Positions 7,413 through 15,821 of a stretch of 36,536 nt of DNA are shown here, piece after piece (the first letter of the stretch is position 1; each line of letters begins with the position of its first letter). Under the pieces are notes generated by a model that did no database searches, was not told where the DNA came from, and saw nothing but the letters and a program-made list of their open reading frames with translations. The position numbers and the translations under genes were made by a program. Source of the stretch: Paracoccaceae bacterium (GTDB lineage: Bacteria; Pseudomonadota; Alphaproteobacteria; Rhodobacterales; Rhodobacteraceae); contig JASBTX010000017.1 in assembly GCA_030148225.1 (NCBI GenBank), positions 1-36,536 of the forward strand, written 5' to 3'.

Positions 7413-9027
7413 AGTTATTGGAATTCCACGAGTCGATCAGGTTCGTCAGGTAATCCCCGGTCGAATTCAGCTGCGTGATGATCCGTTCCATTTCGGTAAA
7501 CTTGGCCAGGTAACGCGCGCGCAGGTCTTCGCTGCGGGTGTCGAGCGCGTCGAGCGCGCTGGTTTCCTCGGCGATGGTGTCGCGCAGGCTGTCTTCGCGC
7601 CGCGCCAGTGACGAGTCGTTCTCCAACGCGCTTCCCAGATAGGATTGCAGGCTGCTGAGCATGCTTGGGCCAAAGCGGATCTCGGCGGTGTCGACATCCG
7701 CCTCGACCGTCAGGGAGATGCCGCGCATCGGGCCCGAACTGACCGAATAGAGCCAGCGTCCATCCTCCTGTTCGCGGCCGACCAGCGCCACGCCGTTGAG
7801 CGAGGCCGCGCCGGTCGCGGGATCGCGGGTCAGACGGAAGGTTCCGGCCTCGGGCGCCACGGTTGGCGTGCCGCTCAGCTCGGCGCCGGTGGCGCTCAGG
7901 TCGTCGCGGATCAGCGGGTCGAGCAGCGCCGGGTTAGCGTTCAATGCGGCGGTGAACTTGGTGGCGTCCAGCGAGAGCCGGCCATCGCGTTCGGTCATCA
8001 CGCCGATATCCGCGAGATGGGTGTCCGCGCTGCCAAAGCCGCGCGCGAGCACGGTCTCCATCCCGAACATCAGGCTTTCGGTCAGGGTGTCACCGGCCAG
8101 ATCGCCCGCCGTGCCGGTGCCGAAGCCGCGCGCGGTCAGATCCTTGAACAGCGTCCTTGTGGCGTTGATCATGTCGACAAAGCCCTGCATCACCTCGAGC
8201 GAGCCTTCGGTGTCCGGCGTCGCCGTGATGGTCGCGGGTGTCGTGGTGGGGGCCGTGAGCGTCAGATCGACACCGGGCAGCAGGTCCGAGATCGTGTTCG
8301 AGGCGCGGCTTACCGGGATGCCGTTGAGGCTCAGTTCGGCATTGCCGGCGGTCTGCACCTGAACACCTGTGGGATCGGCCGAGAAATCGAGCGCGGCAAG
8401 GCGCGGGTCGGCCCCGGCGGCCACGGAAAAGCGCAGCGCGTTCGCCGTGCCGGTCTCGGAGGTGACGCCCAGCGAAAACGTGCCGTCGCCGCTGTTGATG
8501 ACACGGGCGGACACACCGTCGAGCAGGTTCAGAGCCTCGGCCACATCGGCCAATGTGCTGCCTTCGGCAAAGGTGATCGTGTTGGCGGTCTCAGCCCCTT
8601 GGGTGAACACGGGAGGCGTGTCCTCGGACCAGGTGCCCACCGCGATGGTGAGCGCCCCTGCCCCGACCTCGGCATCGGCAGAGGCGTAGCCCGCGAAGTT
8701 CAGCACCTGCGATGTGGCCAGCCGGTTGACCGAGATCTGCGCCGATGTCAGATCAAGCGCCTCGGCATCGGTGACATTGGTGCGAACGGCGGAGGTGTCG
8801 CTGCGCACGGCCAATGGCGAGAGCTGCCGCATCAGGCTCAGCATCTCGTCCAGCGTTTCGGTCTGGCCGCGCAGGCGTTCATAGCCCGACAGCCGCAGTT
8901 CGGCGGTGTCGATGCGCTGACTGATCAGCGATTTGCGCGGTTCGATTTCCGCCTTGGTCAGGGTCTCCGTCAATTCGGAGATGTTCAGCCCGGATCCGCC
9001 GGTGTTCAGGGAACTCAGGATGTCCAT
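7411..9027 (-). CDS. fliD: Flagellar filament cap protein FliD
   Basis: FliD forms the cap at the filament tip under which flagellin folds. The product is 538 residues. The N-terminus (SGLNISELTETLTKAEIEPR) is the conserved FliD start that would form the leg coiled coil with the C-terminus. The C-terminal stretch (about 470-538) is helical and ends near LNSTGDYLTNLIDSWNSNN. It is the third gene after motA and motB on the minus strand with a 70-bp gap; no promoter was found in that gap, so it is probably read from the motA promoter. Confidence 0.93.
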   Translation of the reverse strand: MDILSSLNTGGSGLNISELTETLTKAEIEPRKSLISQRIDTAELRLSGYERLRGQTETLDEMLSLMRQLSPLAVRSDTSAVRTNVTDAEALDLTSAQISVNRLATSQVLNFAGYASADAEVGAGALTIAVGTWSEDTPPVFTQGAETANTITFAEGSTLADVAEALNLLDGVSARVINSGDGTFSLGVTSETGTANALRFSVAAGADPRLAALDFSADPTGVQVQTAGNAELSLNGIPVSRASNTISDLLPGVDLTLTAPTTTPATITATPDTEGSLEVMQGFVDMINATRTLFKDLTARGFGTGTAGDLAGDTLTESLMFGMETVLARGFGSADTHLADIGVMTERDGRLSLDATKFTAALNANPALLDPLIRDDLSATGAELSGTPTVAPEAGTFRLTRDPATGAASLNGVALVGREQEDGRWLYSVSSGPMRGISLTVEADVDTAEIRFGPSMLSSLQSYLGSALENDSSLARREDSLRDTIAEETSALDALDTRSEDLRARYLAKFTEMERIITQLNSTGDYLTNLIDSWNSNN

Positions 9028-9097
9028 CGATCGGCTCCGTCTTTTGGGTGCTGTCTGTTTAACGGCCGAACCGGTTTGGACTGTTAGGGTCCGGGGC

Positions 9098-10276
9098 TCA
9101 GTAGTTGATCTCGATCTCGATCCGGCGGTTCTTTTCGCGGCCTTCTGCAGTGTCGTTGTCGCCGACAGGGGCGGATTCCCCCTTGCTGACAGCGGTCAGC
9201 CGATCCGGGTCGATGAGACCCGAGCCCGACAATTCCCGCACCACCGAAGAGGCGCGCGCGGCGGCCAGACCCCAGTTGTCGCGATAGGGCGAGGCCCCGG
9301 ACAGCGGTACCGTGTCGGTATGCCCGGTGACGGTGATGCTGCTGGCCTCACTCATGGCGGAAAAGGCCAGACGGGTCATGATCTCGCGCGCTTCGGCGGT
9401 CAGGTCGGCATCACCCGAGGGGAAGGCGCCCCCCGATCCGACGGTCACGACGACCTTGTCTTCGCGCTGTTCGATCGACACCAGCCCCTGCGACACCTGC
9501 CGTTGCAGCGCGACGCGCAGTTCGGCTTCGGCCAGGGCGGCGCTGCGTTCGGCCTGCCCTTCGGCGATACGCGCCTGCGCGCTGTCCTTCTGGTCCTGCA
9601 CCGCATCTGCGATCTGCGACAGCGCCTCGCCCAGACCGTCCATCATCACGTCGGACGGATCACCCTGATTGTTCTGCTGCGCGGTCTCGAGCGCCTCTGC
9701 CGCCGCGCCAAGCTGGTCGGCCAATGTGTCTTCGGTGGGGTTCTGGAAGGACAGCACCACTTCGCCGTCGCGGGTTTCGGCGCGCACCTGTCCCTGTTCA
9801 AGCGCCTCCTGCAGCGCTTTGACCAGCTTTTCGGCGGCCTCTTGCTGCGCCAGTTCGGCGTCGGTCCTGGTCTCTGCCTTGTCTCCTGCATCGCCCTGCC
9901 CCTTGTCCTCGGTTTCGGGACGGGTGATGTCGGGCGCTTCGGTCTCGGTGGTGTCCTGCTTCATCTGTTCGGTGACGGACATCTCGGGGTTGGGGCTGAA
10001 CTTGAGATCGAGGATGGTGGTGCCCTTGGGCTGTTCGAAGACGGGAATCTCGCGCTGCACGCCGAAGGCGTTTTTCAGCGATCCCGCCACCATCTTGAAC
10101 TTGGGCTGGTTGAATTCGGCAAAGGACAGGATCAGCACGAAGAACGCCATCAGAAGCGTGGCGATATCGGCGAAGGTCGCCATCCATGCGGGGGCCCCCG
10201 CAGGGGGGCATTTCGGGCAGTCTTCTTCTTCGATCTCTTCGACCGGAATGGGAAGCGGTATCGGAGCGCGTGCCAT
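9098..10276 (-). CDS. motB: Stator protein MotB/PomB
   Basis: MotB/PomB forms the ion channel with MotA/PomA and anchors the stator to peptidoglycan. The product is 392 residues, longer than a typical MotB. The single membrane helix has the segment PAWMATFADIATLLMAFFVL, with the channel aspartate at Asp37; this wording is closer to sodium-type PomB than to E. coli MotB. A long acidic, Gln-rich linker (about 75-250) follows. The C-terminal OmpA-like peptidoglycan-binding domain shows TVTGHTDTVP and NWGLAAARASSVVREL. Starts 10 bp after motA. Confidence 0.93.
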   Translation of the reverse strand: MARAPIPLPIPVEEIEEEDCPKCPPAGAPAWMATFADIATLLMAFFVLILSFAEFNQPKFKMVAGSLKNAFGVQREIPVFEQPKGTTILDLKFSPNPEMSVTEQMKQDTTETEAPDITRPETEDKGQGDAGDKAETRTDAELAQQEAAEKLVKALQEALEQGQVRAETRDGEVVLSFQNPTEDTLADQLGAAAEALETAQQNNQGDPSDVMMDGLGEALSQIADAVQDQKDSAQARIAEGQAERSAALAEAELRVALQRQVSQGLVSIEQREDKVVVTVGSGGAFPSGDADLTAEAREIMTRLAFSAMSEASSITVTGHTDTVPLSGASPYRDNWGLAAARASSVVRELSGSGLIDPDRLTAVSKGESAPVGDNDTAEGREKNRRIEIEINY

Positions 10277-10286
10277 CTTGCTGTCC

Positions 10287-11048
10287 TCAGGCTGCCATCA
10301 GCTTGTCTTGCAGTTTGGGTGGCAGCACGGCGACCATCTGTTCCTGCACGCTGCGTCCGGATTCGCCCTTGGCGATATTGCGCAGGCCGGCCACGACCAT
10401 GTCGCGATACTGGGCCTCCACGGCGGAATAGCCTTCGAGCTTGGCAAGGATCGGACCGAAGATCACGTTGGCGAGGAACGCACCGTAAAGAGTTGTCAGC
10501 AGCGCCACCGCCATTGCCGGGCCGATCGCCTTGGGATCGGCCATGTTGCCCAGCATCTGCACCAGACCGATCAGCGTGCCGATCATGCCCATCGCCGGGG
10601 CGATGTCGATCCAGCCGCGGATCGCGTCATGGACCTCGGCGTGGCGGGTCTTCATCGCCTTGATCTCCTGATTGAGCTGCTTGGCCATCTTGGCCTCGTC
10701 GGCGCCGTCCACGAGCATCTGCAGCCCCTTGGAGAAGAACGGGTCGGGCACATCCTGGTTCTCGAGCGCCATCAGGCCGTTCTTGCGCGCCATGTCCGAC
10801 AGTTCGACCATGCGCGAGATCAGAACTTCCTGGCTCGGGGATTTGGGCATGAAGACCTTCTTCATCGCGCCAAAGCTGCGCAGGAAGATCGGCATCGTGC
10901 ATTTGTACATGACGGCAAAGAACGTGCCGCCGACCACGATCAGCAGGGACGGTGTGTCGATGAAGGGGCCAATGCCGCCAGCGGCGATCATGGAGCCGAT
11001 CACCATGCCGACCGCGCCCACCAAACCGATGATCGAAGCTAAATCCAT
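10287..11048 (-). CDS. motA: Stator protein MotA/PomA
   Basis: 253 residues, normal length for PomA. Membrane helices are expected near 5-23, 30-48, 145-167 and 178-200. The third and fourth helices carry the hallmark APAMGMIGTLIGLVQMLGNM and DPKAIGPAMAVALLTTLYGA, almost the PomA wording, including the functionally important prolines. The cytoplasmic loop between helices 2 and 3 would contact FliG. Whether the ion is sodium or proton cannot be read from the sequence: the Rhodobacter sphaeroides Fla1 motor is reported to be proton-driven. A sigma54 promoter lies at 11107-11122. Confidence 0.92.
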   Translation of the reverse strand: MDLASIIGLVGAVGMVIGSMIAAGGIGPFIDTPSLLIVVGGTFFAVMYKCTMPIFLRSFGAMKKVFMPKSPSQEVLISRMVELSDMARKNGLMALENQDVPDPFFSKGLQMLVDGADEAKMAKQLNQEIKAMKTRHAEVHDAIRGWIDIAPAMGMIGTLIGLVQMLGNMADPKAIGPAMAVALLTTLYGAFLANVIFGPILAKLEGYSAVEAQYRDMVVAGLRNIAKGESGRSVQEQMVAVLPPKLQDKLMAA

Positions 11049-11106
11049 ATCCGGGTCCTCTTAGCCGGGAACAACATCCAAGACGGGTGTCCCCGCCTGT
11101 TTGTTC

Positions 11107-11122
11107 AGCAAGAACCGTACCA
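11107..11122 (-). promoter_or_regulatory. Sigma54 promoter of motA-motB-fliD
   Basis: On the minus strand the site reads TGGTACGGTTCTTGCT: GG and GC correctly spaced, one departure from TGGCACG. Predicted start near 11096, about 48 bases before the motA ATG. It is the only one of the eight sites with T rather than A after the GC pair. Confidence 0.75.
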
Positions 11123-11128
11123 AGGTGA

Positions 11129-11142
11129 GATAAAAATTTATC
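11129..11142. promoter_or_regulatory. AT-rich inverted repeat between motA and fliC
   Basis: GATAAAAATTTATC has 6-bp inverted arms around AA and lies in an AT-rich patch (11125-11195) between the two divergent promoters. It could be a regulator site or simply promoter-linked AT richness. Confidence 0.3.
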
Positions 11143-11183
11143 AATTTTATTCAGATACTTAATCTATGGCTCATAAATTTTTC

Positions 11184-11209
11184 TAAACAAATTCAGGGAC
11201 CGCCGTTTC
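11184..11209 (+). promoter_or_regulatory. Candidate sigma28 promoter of flagellin
   Basis: TAAA (11184-11187), 14 bases, then GCCGTTTC (11202-11209). The FliA consensus is TAAA-N15-GCCGATAA, so the -10 half begins correctly and the spacing is one base short. No -24/-12 site precedes fliC, which fits a late, FliA-dependent gene. The leader would be about 40 bases. Confidence 0.45.
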
Positions 11210-11259
11210 CTTGATCAAGCGCTGGCCAGCGTCACAAAAAACCTCAGGAGACTGAAACC

Positions 11260-12738
11260 ATGACCACCATCAATACCAATATCGGCGCGATCACGGCTCA
11301 AGCGAACATGAACCGCGTCAACGAAGACATGAACGCGGCGATGGGTCGTCTGTCCACGGGCCTTCGCATCAATGCGGCGAAAGACGACGCGGCTGGCATG
11401 GCCATCGCCGAAAAGATGACATCGCAGATCACCGGCCTCAATCAGGCGGTCCGTAACGCAACCGACGCCAAGAACCTGCTGGACACCACGGAAGGTGCAC
11501 ACGTCGAAGTGTCGAACATGCTCCAGCGTCTGCGCGAACTTGCGGTGCAGTCGTCGAACGACACCAACACATCGTCTGACCGGAACAACCTCGGCGCCGA
11601 AGCCAAGCAGCTGATCACCGAGATCAACCGCGTTGCCAAGGACACCACCTTCAACGGGATGAACATTCTCGACGGCACCTTCGCCGGCAAGCAGTTCCAG
11701 ATCGGTGCGGACTCGGGCCAGGTTCTGAATGTCAGCGTCGACAGCGCGGCAGCCACCGATATCGGTGCGAACACGCTGACCTCGAACGTGTCGCTCGCCG
11801 CTGGTGCAGGCACCACGGATACCGGCATCACCGCCGCTTCGACGATCAACATCACCGGCTTTGCCGGCAGCGCCGAGCTGACCACAACCGCAGGCCAGTC
11901 GGCCGAGGAACTGGCCGCGGCCATCAACAACACCACCGCGTCCACCGGTGTGTCCGCCTCTGCGGAAACCAATGTCAGCCTGTCCGGCCTGTCCGGCGCC
12001 GACACCATCACATTCGACGTCAATGGCGTGAGCATCGGCACCGTCGCGATCTCTGACACCGGCGACCTGCGCGGCATCGCAGATGCGATCAACAACCAGT
12101 CCGGCCGGACCGGTGTGACCGCACGGATGGGTGAAACCAATGCCGAGATCATTCTGACCGACGCCACCGGCGCGGACATCCTGATCGAGGATTTCACCAG
12201 TGGTGCTGCTGACAAGACCCTCACCGCAACAGCGCTGAACGCCGATGGCACCGCATCCGGTGCAACCGCAGGCACCCACACGGCAACGCTTGATGACACC
12301 GACAATGACGTGGCGATAAGCGGCCAGGTCGAACTGAGCTCCACCAAGGCGTTCTCGGTCGGTACCGACGAAGTGACCGCCGGTGAAGTGTTCTTCGAAA
12401 CAGCCGCCAACACCTCCACGCTGAGCTCGGTTGCGGAAATCGACCTCTCCACCCTGGAAGGTGCGGCAGACGCGCTCAAGGTGATCGACGTGGCGCTGCA
12501 GAAGATCAGCCAGGCACGTTCTGACCTCGGTGCGGTTTCCAACCGTCTGGACAGCACGATCTCCAACCTGACCAACATCACCGTGAACGTCGAAGCGGCG
12601 CGCTCGGGGGTCATGGATGCGGATTTCGCGAAAGAATCGTCCGAGATGGCACGGGCAAAGATTCTCCAGCAGGCGGGCACCGCGATGCTGGCACAGGCCA
12701 ACAAGTCGTCGGAAAACGTGCTCAGCCTGCTCCGCTGA
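11260..12738 (+). CDS. fliC: Flagellin FliC
   Basis: The filament subunit, exported and polymerised under the FliD cap. The product is 492 residues. The N-terminal D0/D1 region is classical (TTINTNIGAITAQANMNRVN; RLSTGLRINAAKDDAAGMAI). The centre (about 165-385) is variable, rich in Thr, Ala, Gly and Asp, and cysteine-free. The C-terminal D1/D0 region ends with ARAKILQQAGTAMLAQANKS and a short tail. A GGAG site lies upstream of the ATG, and a strong terminator follows at 12765. Monocistronic by the promoter and terminator on either side. Confidence 0.97.
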   Translation: MTTINTNIGAITAQANMNRVNEDMNAAMGRLSTGLRINAAKDDAAGMAIAEKMTSQITGLNQAVRNATDAKNLLDTTEGAHVEVSNMLQRLRELAVQSSNDTNTSSDRNNLGAEAKQLITEINRVAKDTTFNGMNILDGTFAGKQFQIGADSGQVLNVSVDSAAATDIGANTLTSNVSLAAGAGTTDTGITAASTINITGFAGSAELTTTAGQSAEELAAAINNTTASTGVSASAETNVSLSGLSGADTITFDVNGVSIGTVAISDTGDLRGIADAINNQSGRTGVTARMGETNAEIILTDATGADILIEDFTSGAADKTLTATALNADGTASGATAGTHTATLDDTDNDVAISGQVELSSTKAFSVGTDEVTAGEVFFETAANTSTLSSVAEIDLSTLEGAADALKVIDVALQKISQARSDLGAVSNRLDSTISNLTNITVNVEAARSGVMDADFAKESSEMARAKILQQAGTAMLAQANKSSENVLSLLR

Positions 12739-12764
12739 CGTCGAAAATCCGACACTATCTTAAG

Positions 12765-12792
12765 AACCCCGGCGTTATCGTCGGGGTTTTTT
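12765..12792 (+). terminator. Intrinsic terminator of fliC
   Basis: AACCCCG (12765-12771) pairs with CGGGGTT (12782-12788), followed directly by a T-rich run. It is the clearest plus-strand intrinsic terminator in the window. Confidence 0.88.
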
Positions 12793-12920
12793 GTTGTTTG
12801 CCAGTCAGTTGCGAGGACGGTTTTACGCCTCGGTTTTTCGACACCGCCTTTGTCAAATTGGCGGCATTCACTCCAACGGCAGCCCGAAGCACCATTTAAG
12901 CACACCTCGGGAAAAAAATT

Positions 12921-14243
12921 ATGAACATGCAACTTGTACATCGCCAGAGCCAGGGACAGTCGCTCGTCATGACCAGTGTCATGCAGCAGGCGATTGCCCT
13001 GCTGCAATTGTCCAACACGGATTTGCAACGCTACATTGAAAAAGAAGCAGAGGAAAATCCGTTCATCGATGTGAACGGACGCCATCGCGCCATGCCGTCC
13101 CTGCCCTATTCCGGCGGCGCATCGGCCGAGAATGACGACCCGATCAGCCGGATCGAAAGCCATCCGCTGTCGCTTTATGGTCATGTCTCGGGCCAGCTTG
13201 ATATGCTGTTTCCGCATCCGGTGGACCGGGCCATGGCGGACCGGTTCCTCGAAGCGCTTGATCCGAATGGCTGGCTGGCCGATCCGCTGGACCGGATCGC
13301 TGCCGATTGCGGGATCGATCTTGAGGCCGCCGAAGAGATGCTGCACGCGATCCAGCAGGTGGAACCGGCCGGGCTTTTTGCCCGCACTCTGGCTGAATGC
13401 CTTGCCCTTCAGGCCGAGGATCAGGGCCTCATGACACCGCTCTTCCGCAAGGTGCTGGACAACCTGCCGCGTCTTGCCGCTGCTGACCTCTCGGGTCTGG
13501 CGCGGGTCTGCGGCTGCAGCCTTGATGATCTGCGCGGCCCGCTCAAGCAGCTGCGCAGCCTGAACCCGAAACCGGGTGCGGATTTCACAGGCAATGATCT
13601 GTCTGAACGCGAACCCGATCTGATCGTCTCTCGTGGAGACACCGGCTGGATGGTCGAACTGAACCGCTCCACCCTGCCCGCCGTCGAGGTCGACGAGACC
13701 CTGCTGGCGTCCAAGCTGACCGATGCACAGGCCCGCAGCTATGTCGGCGAACGTCTGGGTGTGGCCCGCTGGCTGCGTCGTGCGGTCGAGCACCGCAACC
13801 AGACCACGCTGGCCGTGGGTGCCGAGATCGTCCGCCGTCAGGCGGCCTTCCTTGAAAAGGGTCTGGGCCATATCGCGCCGATGAAGCTGGCCGATGTGGC
13901 GCAGGCTGTGGGGGTGCATGAAAGCACCGTCAGCCGCGTGACCACCGGCATCCTGATGGTGACGCCGCATGGCACGCTGGGCCTCAAGCGGTTCTTCAGC
14001 ACCGCGCTTGCGGGCGAGACCGAAGGCGACGAGGCGGCCTCTGCCGCAGCCGTGCGCTACAAGATCCAGAAGATGATCGCGGCCGAAGATCCGAAGAACC
14101 CGCTCAGCGACGATGCCATCGCCAAGGCGGTCAGCGCCGGTGGTCCGGTGCTGGCGCGGCGCACGGTGGCGAAATACCGGGATATGCTCAACATCCCGTC
14201 CTCGTTCCAGCGCAAGCGTCAGGGCAAGCTCAACGCGTTCTGA
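12921..14243 (+). CDS. rpoN: RNA polymerase sigma54 factor, flagellar paralogue (RpoN2-type)
   Basis: 440 residues, slightly short for RpoN. Region I is Gln- and Leu-rich (QSLVMTSVMQQAIALLQLSN, about 14-33) and is where activators act. Region II is short and acidic. The core-binding region spans about 75-280. The helix-turn-helix MKLADVAQAVGVHESTVSRV reads the -12 element, and the RpoN box ARRTVAKYR (residues 412-420) reads -24. Eight -24/-12 promoters in this window precede flagellar genes, so this paralogue is probably dedicated to the flagellum, as RpoN2 is in Rhodobacter sphaeroides. No sigma54-activator gene (FleQ/FleT) is present. Its own promoter was not recognised in the 180 bp after the fliC terminator. 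Confidence 0.93.
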   Translation: MNMQLVHRQSQGQSLVMTSVMQQAIALLQLSNTDLQRYIEKEAEENPFIDVNGRHRAMPSLPYSGGASAENDDPISRIESHPLSLYGHVSGQLDMLFPHPVDRAMADRFLEALDPNGWLADPLDRIAADCGIDLEAAEEMLHAIQQVEPAGLFARTLAECLALQAEDQGLMTPLFRKVLDNLPRLAAADLSGLARVCGCSLDDLRGPLKQLRSLNPKPGADFTGNDLSEREPDLIVSRGDTGWMVELNRSTLPAVEVDETLLASKLTDAQARSYVGERLGVARWLRRAVEHRNQTTLAVGAEIVRRQAAFLEKGLGHIAPMKLADVAQAVGVHESTVSRVTTGILMVTPHGTLGLKRFFSTALAGETEGDEAASAAAVRYKIQKMIAAEDPKNPLSDDAIAKAVSAGGPVLARRTVAKYRDMLNIPSSFQRKRQGKLNAF

Positions 14244-14253
14244 CAGAGAGGGC

Positions 14254-14967
14254 TCAGGAGGCCGGGGTTTCCGTCCCGGTCTTGGCCTGGGCCTCCTGTT
14301 CCGGCCTGGACAGCACGAAGGAGAGACCCGGCGCAAGCTGGGTCACCTGCTGGTGCAGATCCGCCTCTGAACGTGCCGCGATCACCCGCCAGAGATGGAA
14401 GCCCTGCCCGCTGCGATCGGCGCGGAACAGAAGAGGGGCGGCGCGCCAGACATAAAGACAGACGAGGATCTGGATGGCGCTGCCCAGCAGCCAGCCAACC
14501 GCCATTCCAAGCAGCGTGAGCGCGCCCCAGACGGCAAGCGCCGCCCAGAGCCGCATATGGATCAGGTAGAGCGGTGCCAGCAGCGCAAAAAGCGGGGCAG
14601 TCCGCGGATGGGCATCGTAACGCCCGTCTTCGCTCACCACCACATCCCAGTTGCGCATCCGTTCGATGCTGGCATGGCTGGCGTTGACCGGGTCTGGGCA
14701 GGGTTCGGCCTTCCAGCGCCCAAGGGACAGGTTGCTGCTGAGCACGCTCCATTCCTTGCCGTCCCGGCGCACGCCCAGAAGATGCTCCCTGTTGGTCTGC
14801 CCGTTGACCCGCTTGAGCAACTGTGTGGCGGGTCCTTCCAGCGGCTGACCATCGAGCCGCACCAGCAGGTCACCGGGCAGGAGACCAAGCGCGCGGCCCT
14901 GAAGGTTGACAGGGGCCAGTTTCAGGCAGGTCTGAGCCTTGGGCGCGTGGACTTTCGGGTCTGCCAT
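14254..14967 (-). CDS. Unknown membrane protein with PDZ-like N-terminus
   Basis: 237 residues. The N-terminal part contains LLPGDLLVRLDGQPLEGPAT (about 29-48), the typical carboxylate-loop and turn pattern of a PDZ-like fold. A hydrophobic block at about 122-180 would form two or three membrane helices, followed by a cytosolic-looking tail. There is no signal peptide. It is the second gene of a pair (start and stop overlap as TGATG) read from a sigma54 promoter at 15741, so it is probably flagellar. It converges on rpoN with a 10-bp gap. Function unknown. Confidence 0.6.
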   Translation of the reverse strand: MADPKVHAPKAQTCLKLAPVNLQGRALGLLPGDLLVRLDGQPLEGPATQLLKRVNGQTNREHLLGVRRDGKEWSVLSSNLSLGRWKAEPCPDPVNASHASIERMRNWDVVVSEDGRYDAHPRTAPLFALLAPLYLIHMRLWAALAVWGALTLLGMAVGWLLGSAIQILVCLYVWRAAPLLFRADRSGQGFHLWRVIAARSEADLHQQVTQLAPGLSFVLSRPEQEAQAKTGTETPAS

Positions 14968-15683
14968 CAGGGATACTTGTAGGGGTTGGGGGCGGGGCGC
15001 GCCTTGGCCGTGGGGCGCGGTGCCGGACGCGGTTTGGTGCTGGCCACCGGTTTCGGGGTGGCCTGCGGTGCAGCGGCAGCGGTGGTGACCGGCCGCTCGG
15101 CCAGCATGCGCGACAGCGCCAGCTGCAGATCGGACAGGCCCTGGGTGACGGCGTCACGGGTGATCTGGTGGTTCTGTTCGACCGTGTCCGACAGGCTGCG
15201 CAACATCTGCCGGTCCAGCGGAGAGGCGTCTTCGGTGTCGGACGCGACATCGGCTTCGGATGCGGCGGTCTGGAAGGCGGCCTGCACCGTTTCCTCGAGT
15301 GCTGCAAAGGCTGCATCCTGTTCGGTCTGCAGCGTGGCAAGGGTTTCCCCCAGCGTTTCCAGATCCCCGATCTGCGCCTTGAGATCGTCCACCGAGGTCG
15401 AGAAGAGCGCCAGCGCCTCCATCTGGGTTGCGGTGGCGAGGCGCATTTCCGACAGGGTGCGGAAATAGACCAGACCCCCCAGCAGGATCGCCAGAACCGC
15501 ACCTGCCACGACCCCCATCATCACGGGTTTCATGACCTGCGCGAACTTGTCGAGACGCGCGGCGGCGGCCTTGGTGTCCGAGGACAGGGTCTCGATATCG
15601 CTTGCGGCGTCATTGGCGGCGGCCGCCGCTTCGAGCGCCAGCTGGATGCTGTTCTCGATCTCGGGTTGTGTGGTGGTGCTCAT
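14967..15683 (-). CDS. Unknown bitopic coiled-coil protein, sigma54-driven
   Basis: 238 residues with one membrane helix at about 53-74 (VMMGVVAGAVLAILLGGLVY). The Ala-rich N-terminal part is probably cytoplasmic. A long helical, Gln/Glu/Leu-rich segment follows (about 80-195), then a Pro/Ala/Lys tail ending PNPYKYP. The layout resembles a scaffold or a stator-associated protein. Rhodobacter sphaeroides needs a bitopic protein, MotF, for rotation, and this could be its counterpart, but that is inference from topology and regulation, not recognised similarity. A good sigma54 promoter lies 58 bp upstream. Confidence 0.6.
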   Translation of the reverse strand: MSTTTQPEIENSIQLALEAAAAANDAASDIETLSSDTKAAAARLDKFAQVMKPVMMGVVAGAVLAILLGGLVYFRTLSEMRLATATQMEALALFSTSVDDLKAQIGDLETLGETLATLQTEQDAAFAALEETVQAAFQTAASEADVASDTEDASPLDRQMLRSLSDTVEQNHQITRDAVTQGLSDLQLALSRMLAERPVTTAAAAPQATPKPVASTKPRPAPRPTAKARPAPNPYKYP

Positions 15684-15740
15684 TGCGGGCTCCTGTGGTG
15701 GCTGCGCAGGGCCGGAGGCCCGGTCTCTTGCCCGTCTCCA

Positions 15741-15756
15741 TGCAGGGTTTGTGCCA
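15741..15756 (-). promoter_or_regulatory. Sigma54 promoter of the 15683-14254 gene pair
   Basis: On the minus strand the site reads TGGCACAAACCCTGCA: the -24 half is close to perfect, and the -12 half is CTGCA instead of TTGCA with the essential GC kept. Predicted start near 15730, about 47 bases before the ATG at 15683. Confidence 0.72.
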
Positions 15757-15821
15757 AACCGGCGCTAAAACACCGCAGGGCTGCGACGTTATTGAAAAGG
15801 ACGCTTTCAAGAGGGAACGCC

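Noticed and set aside
11442..14336. A 964-codon open frame on the minus strand opposite fliC and rpoN
   Set aside because: Its translation is low-complexity and has no recognisable domain; the opposite strand carries two unmistakable genes. Long antisense frames are expected in GC-rich DNA.
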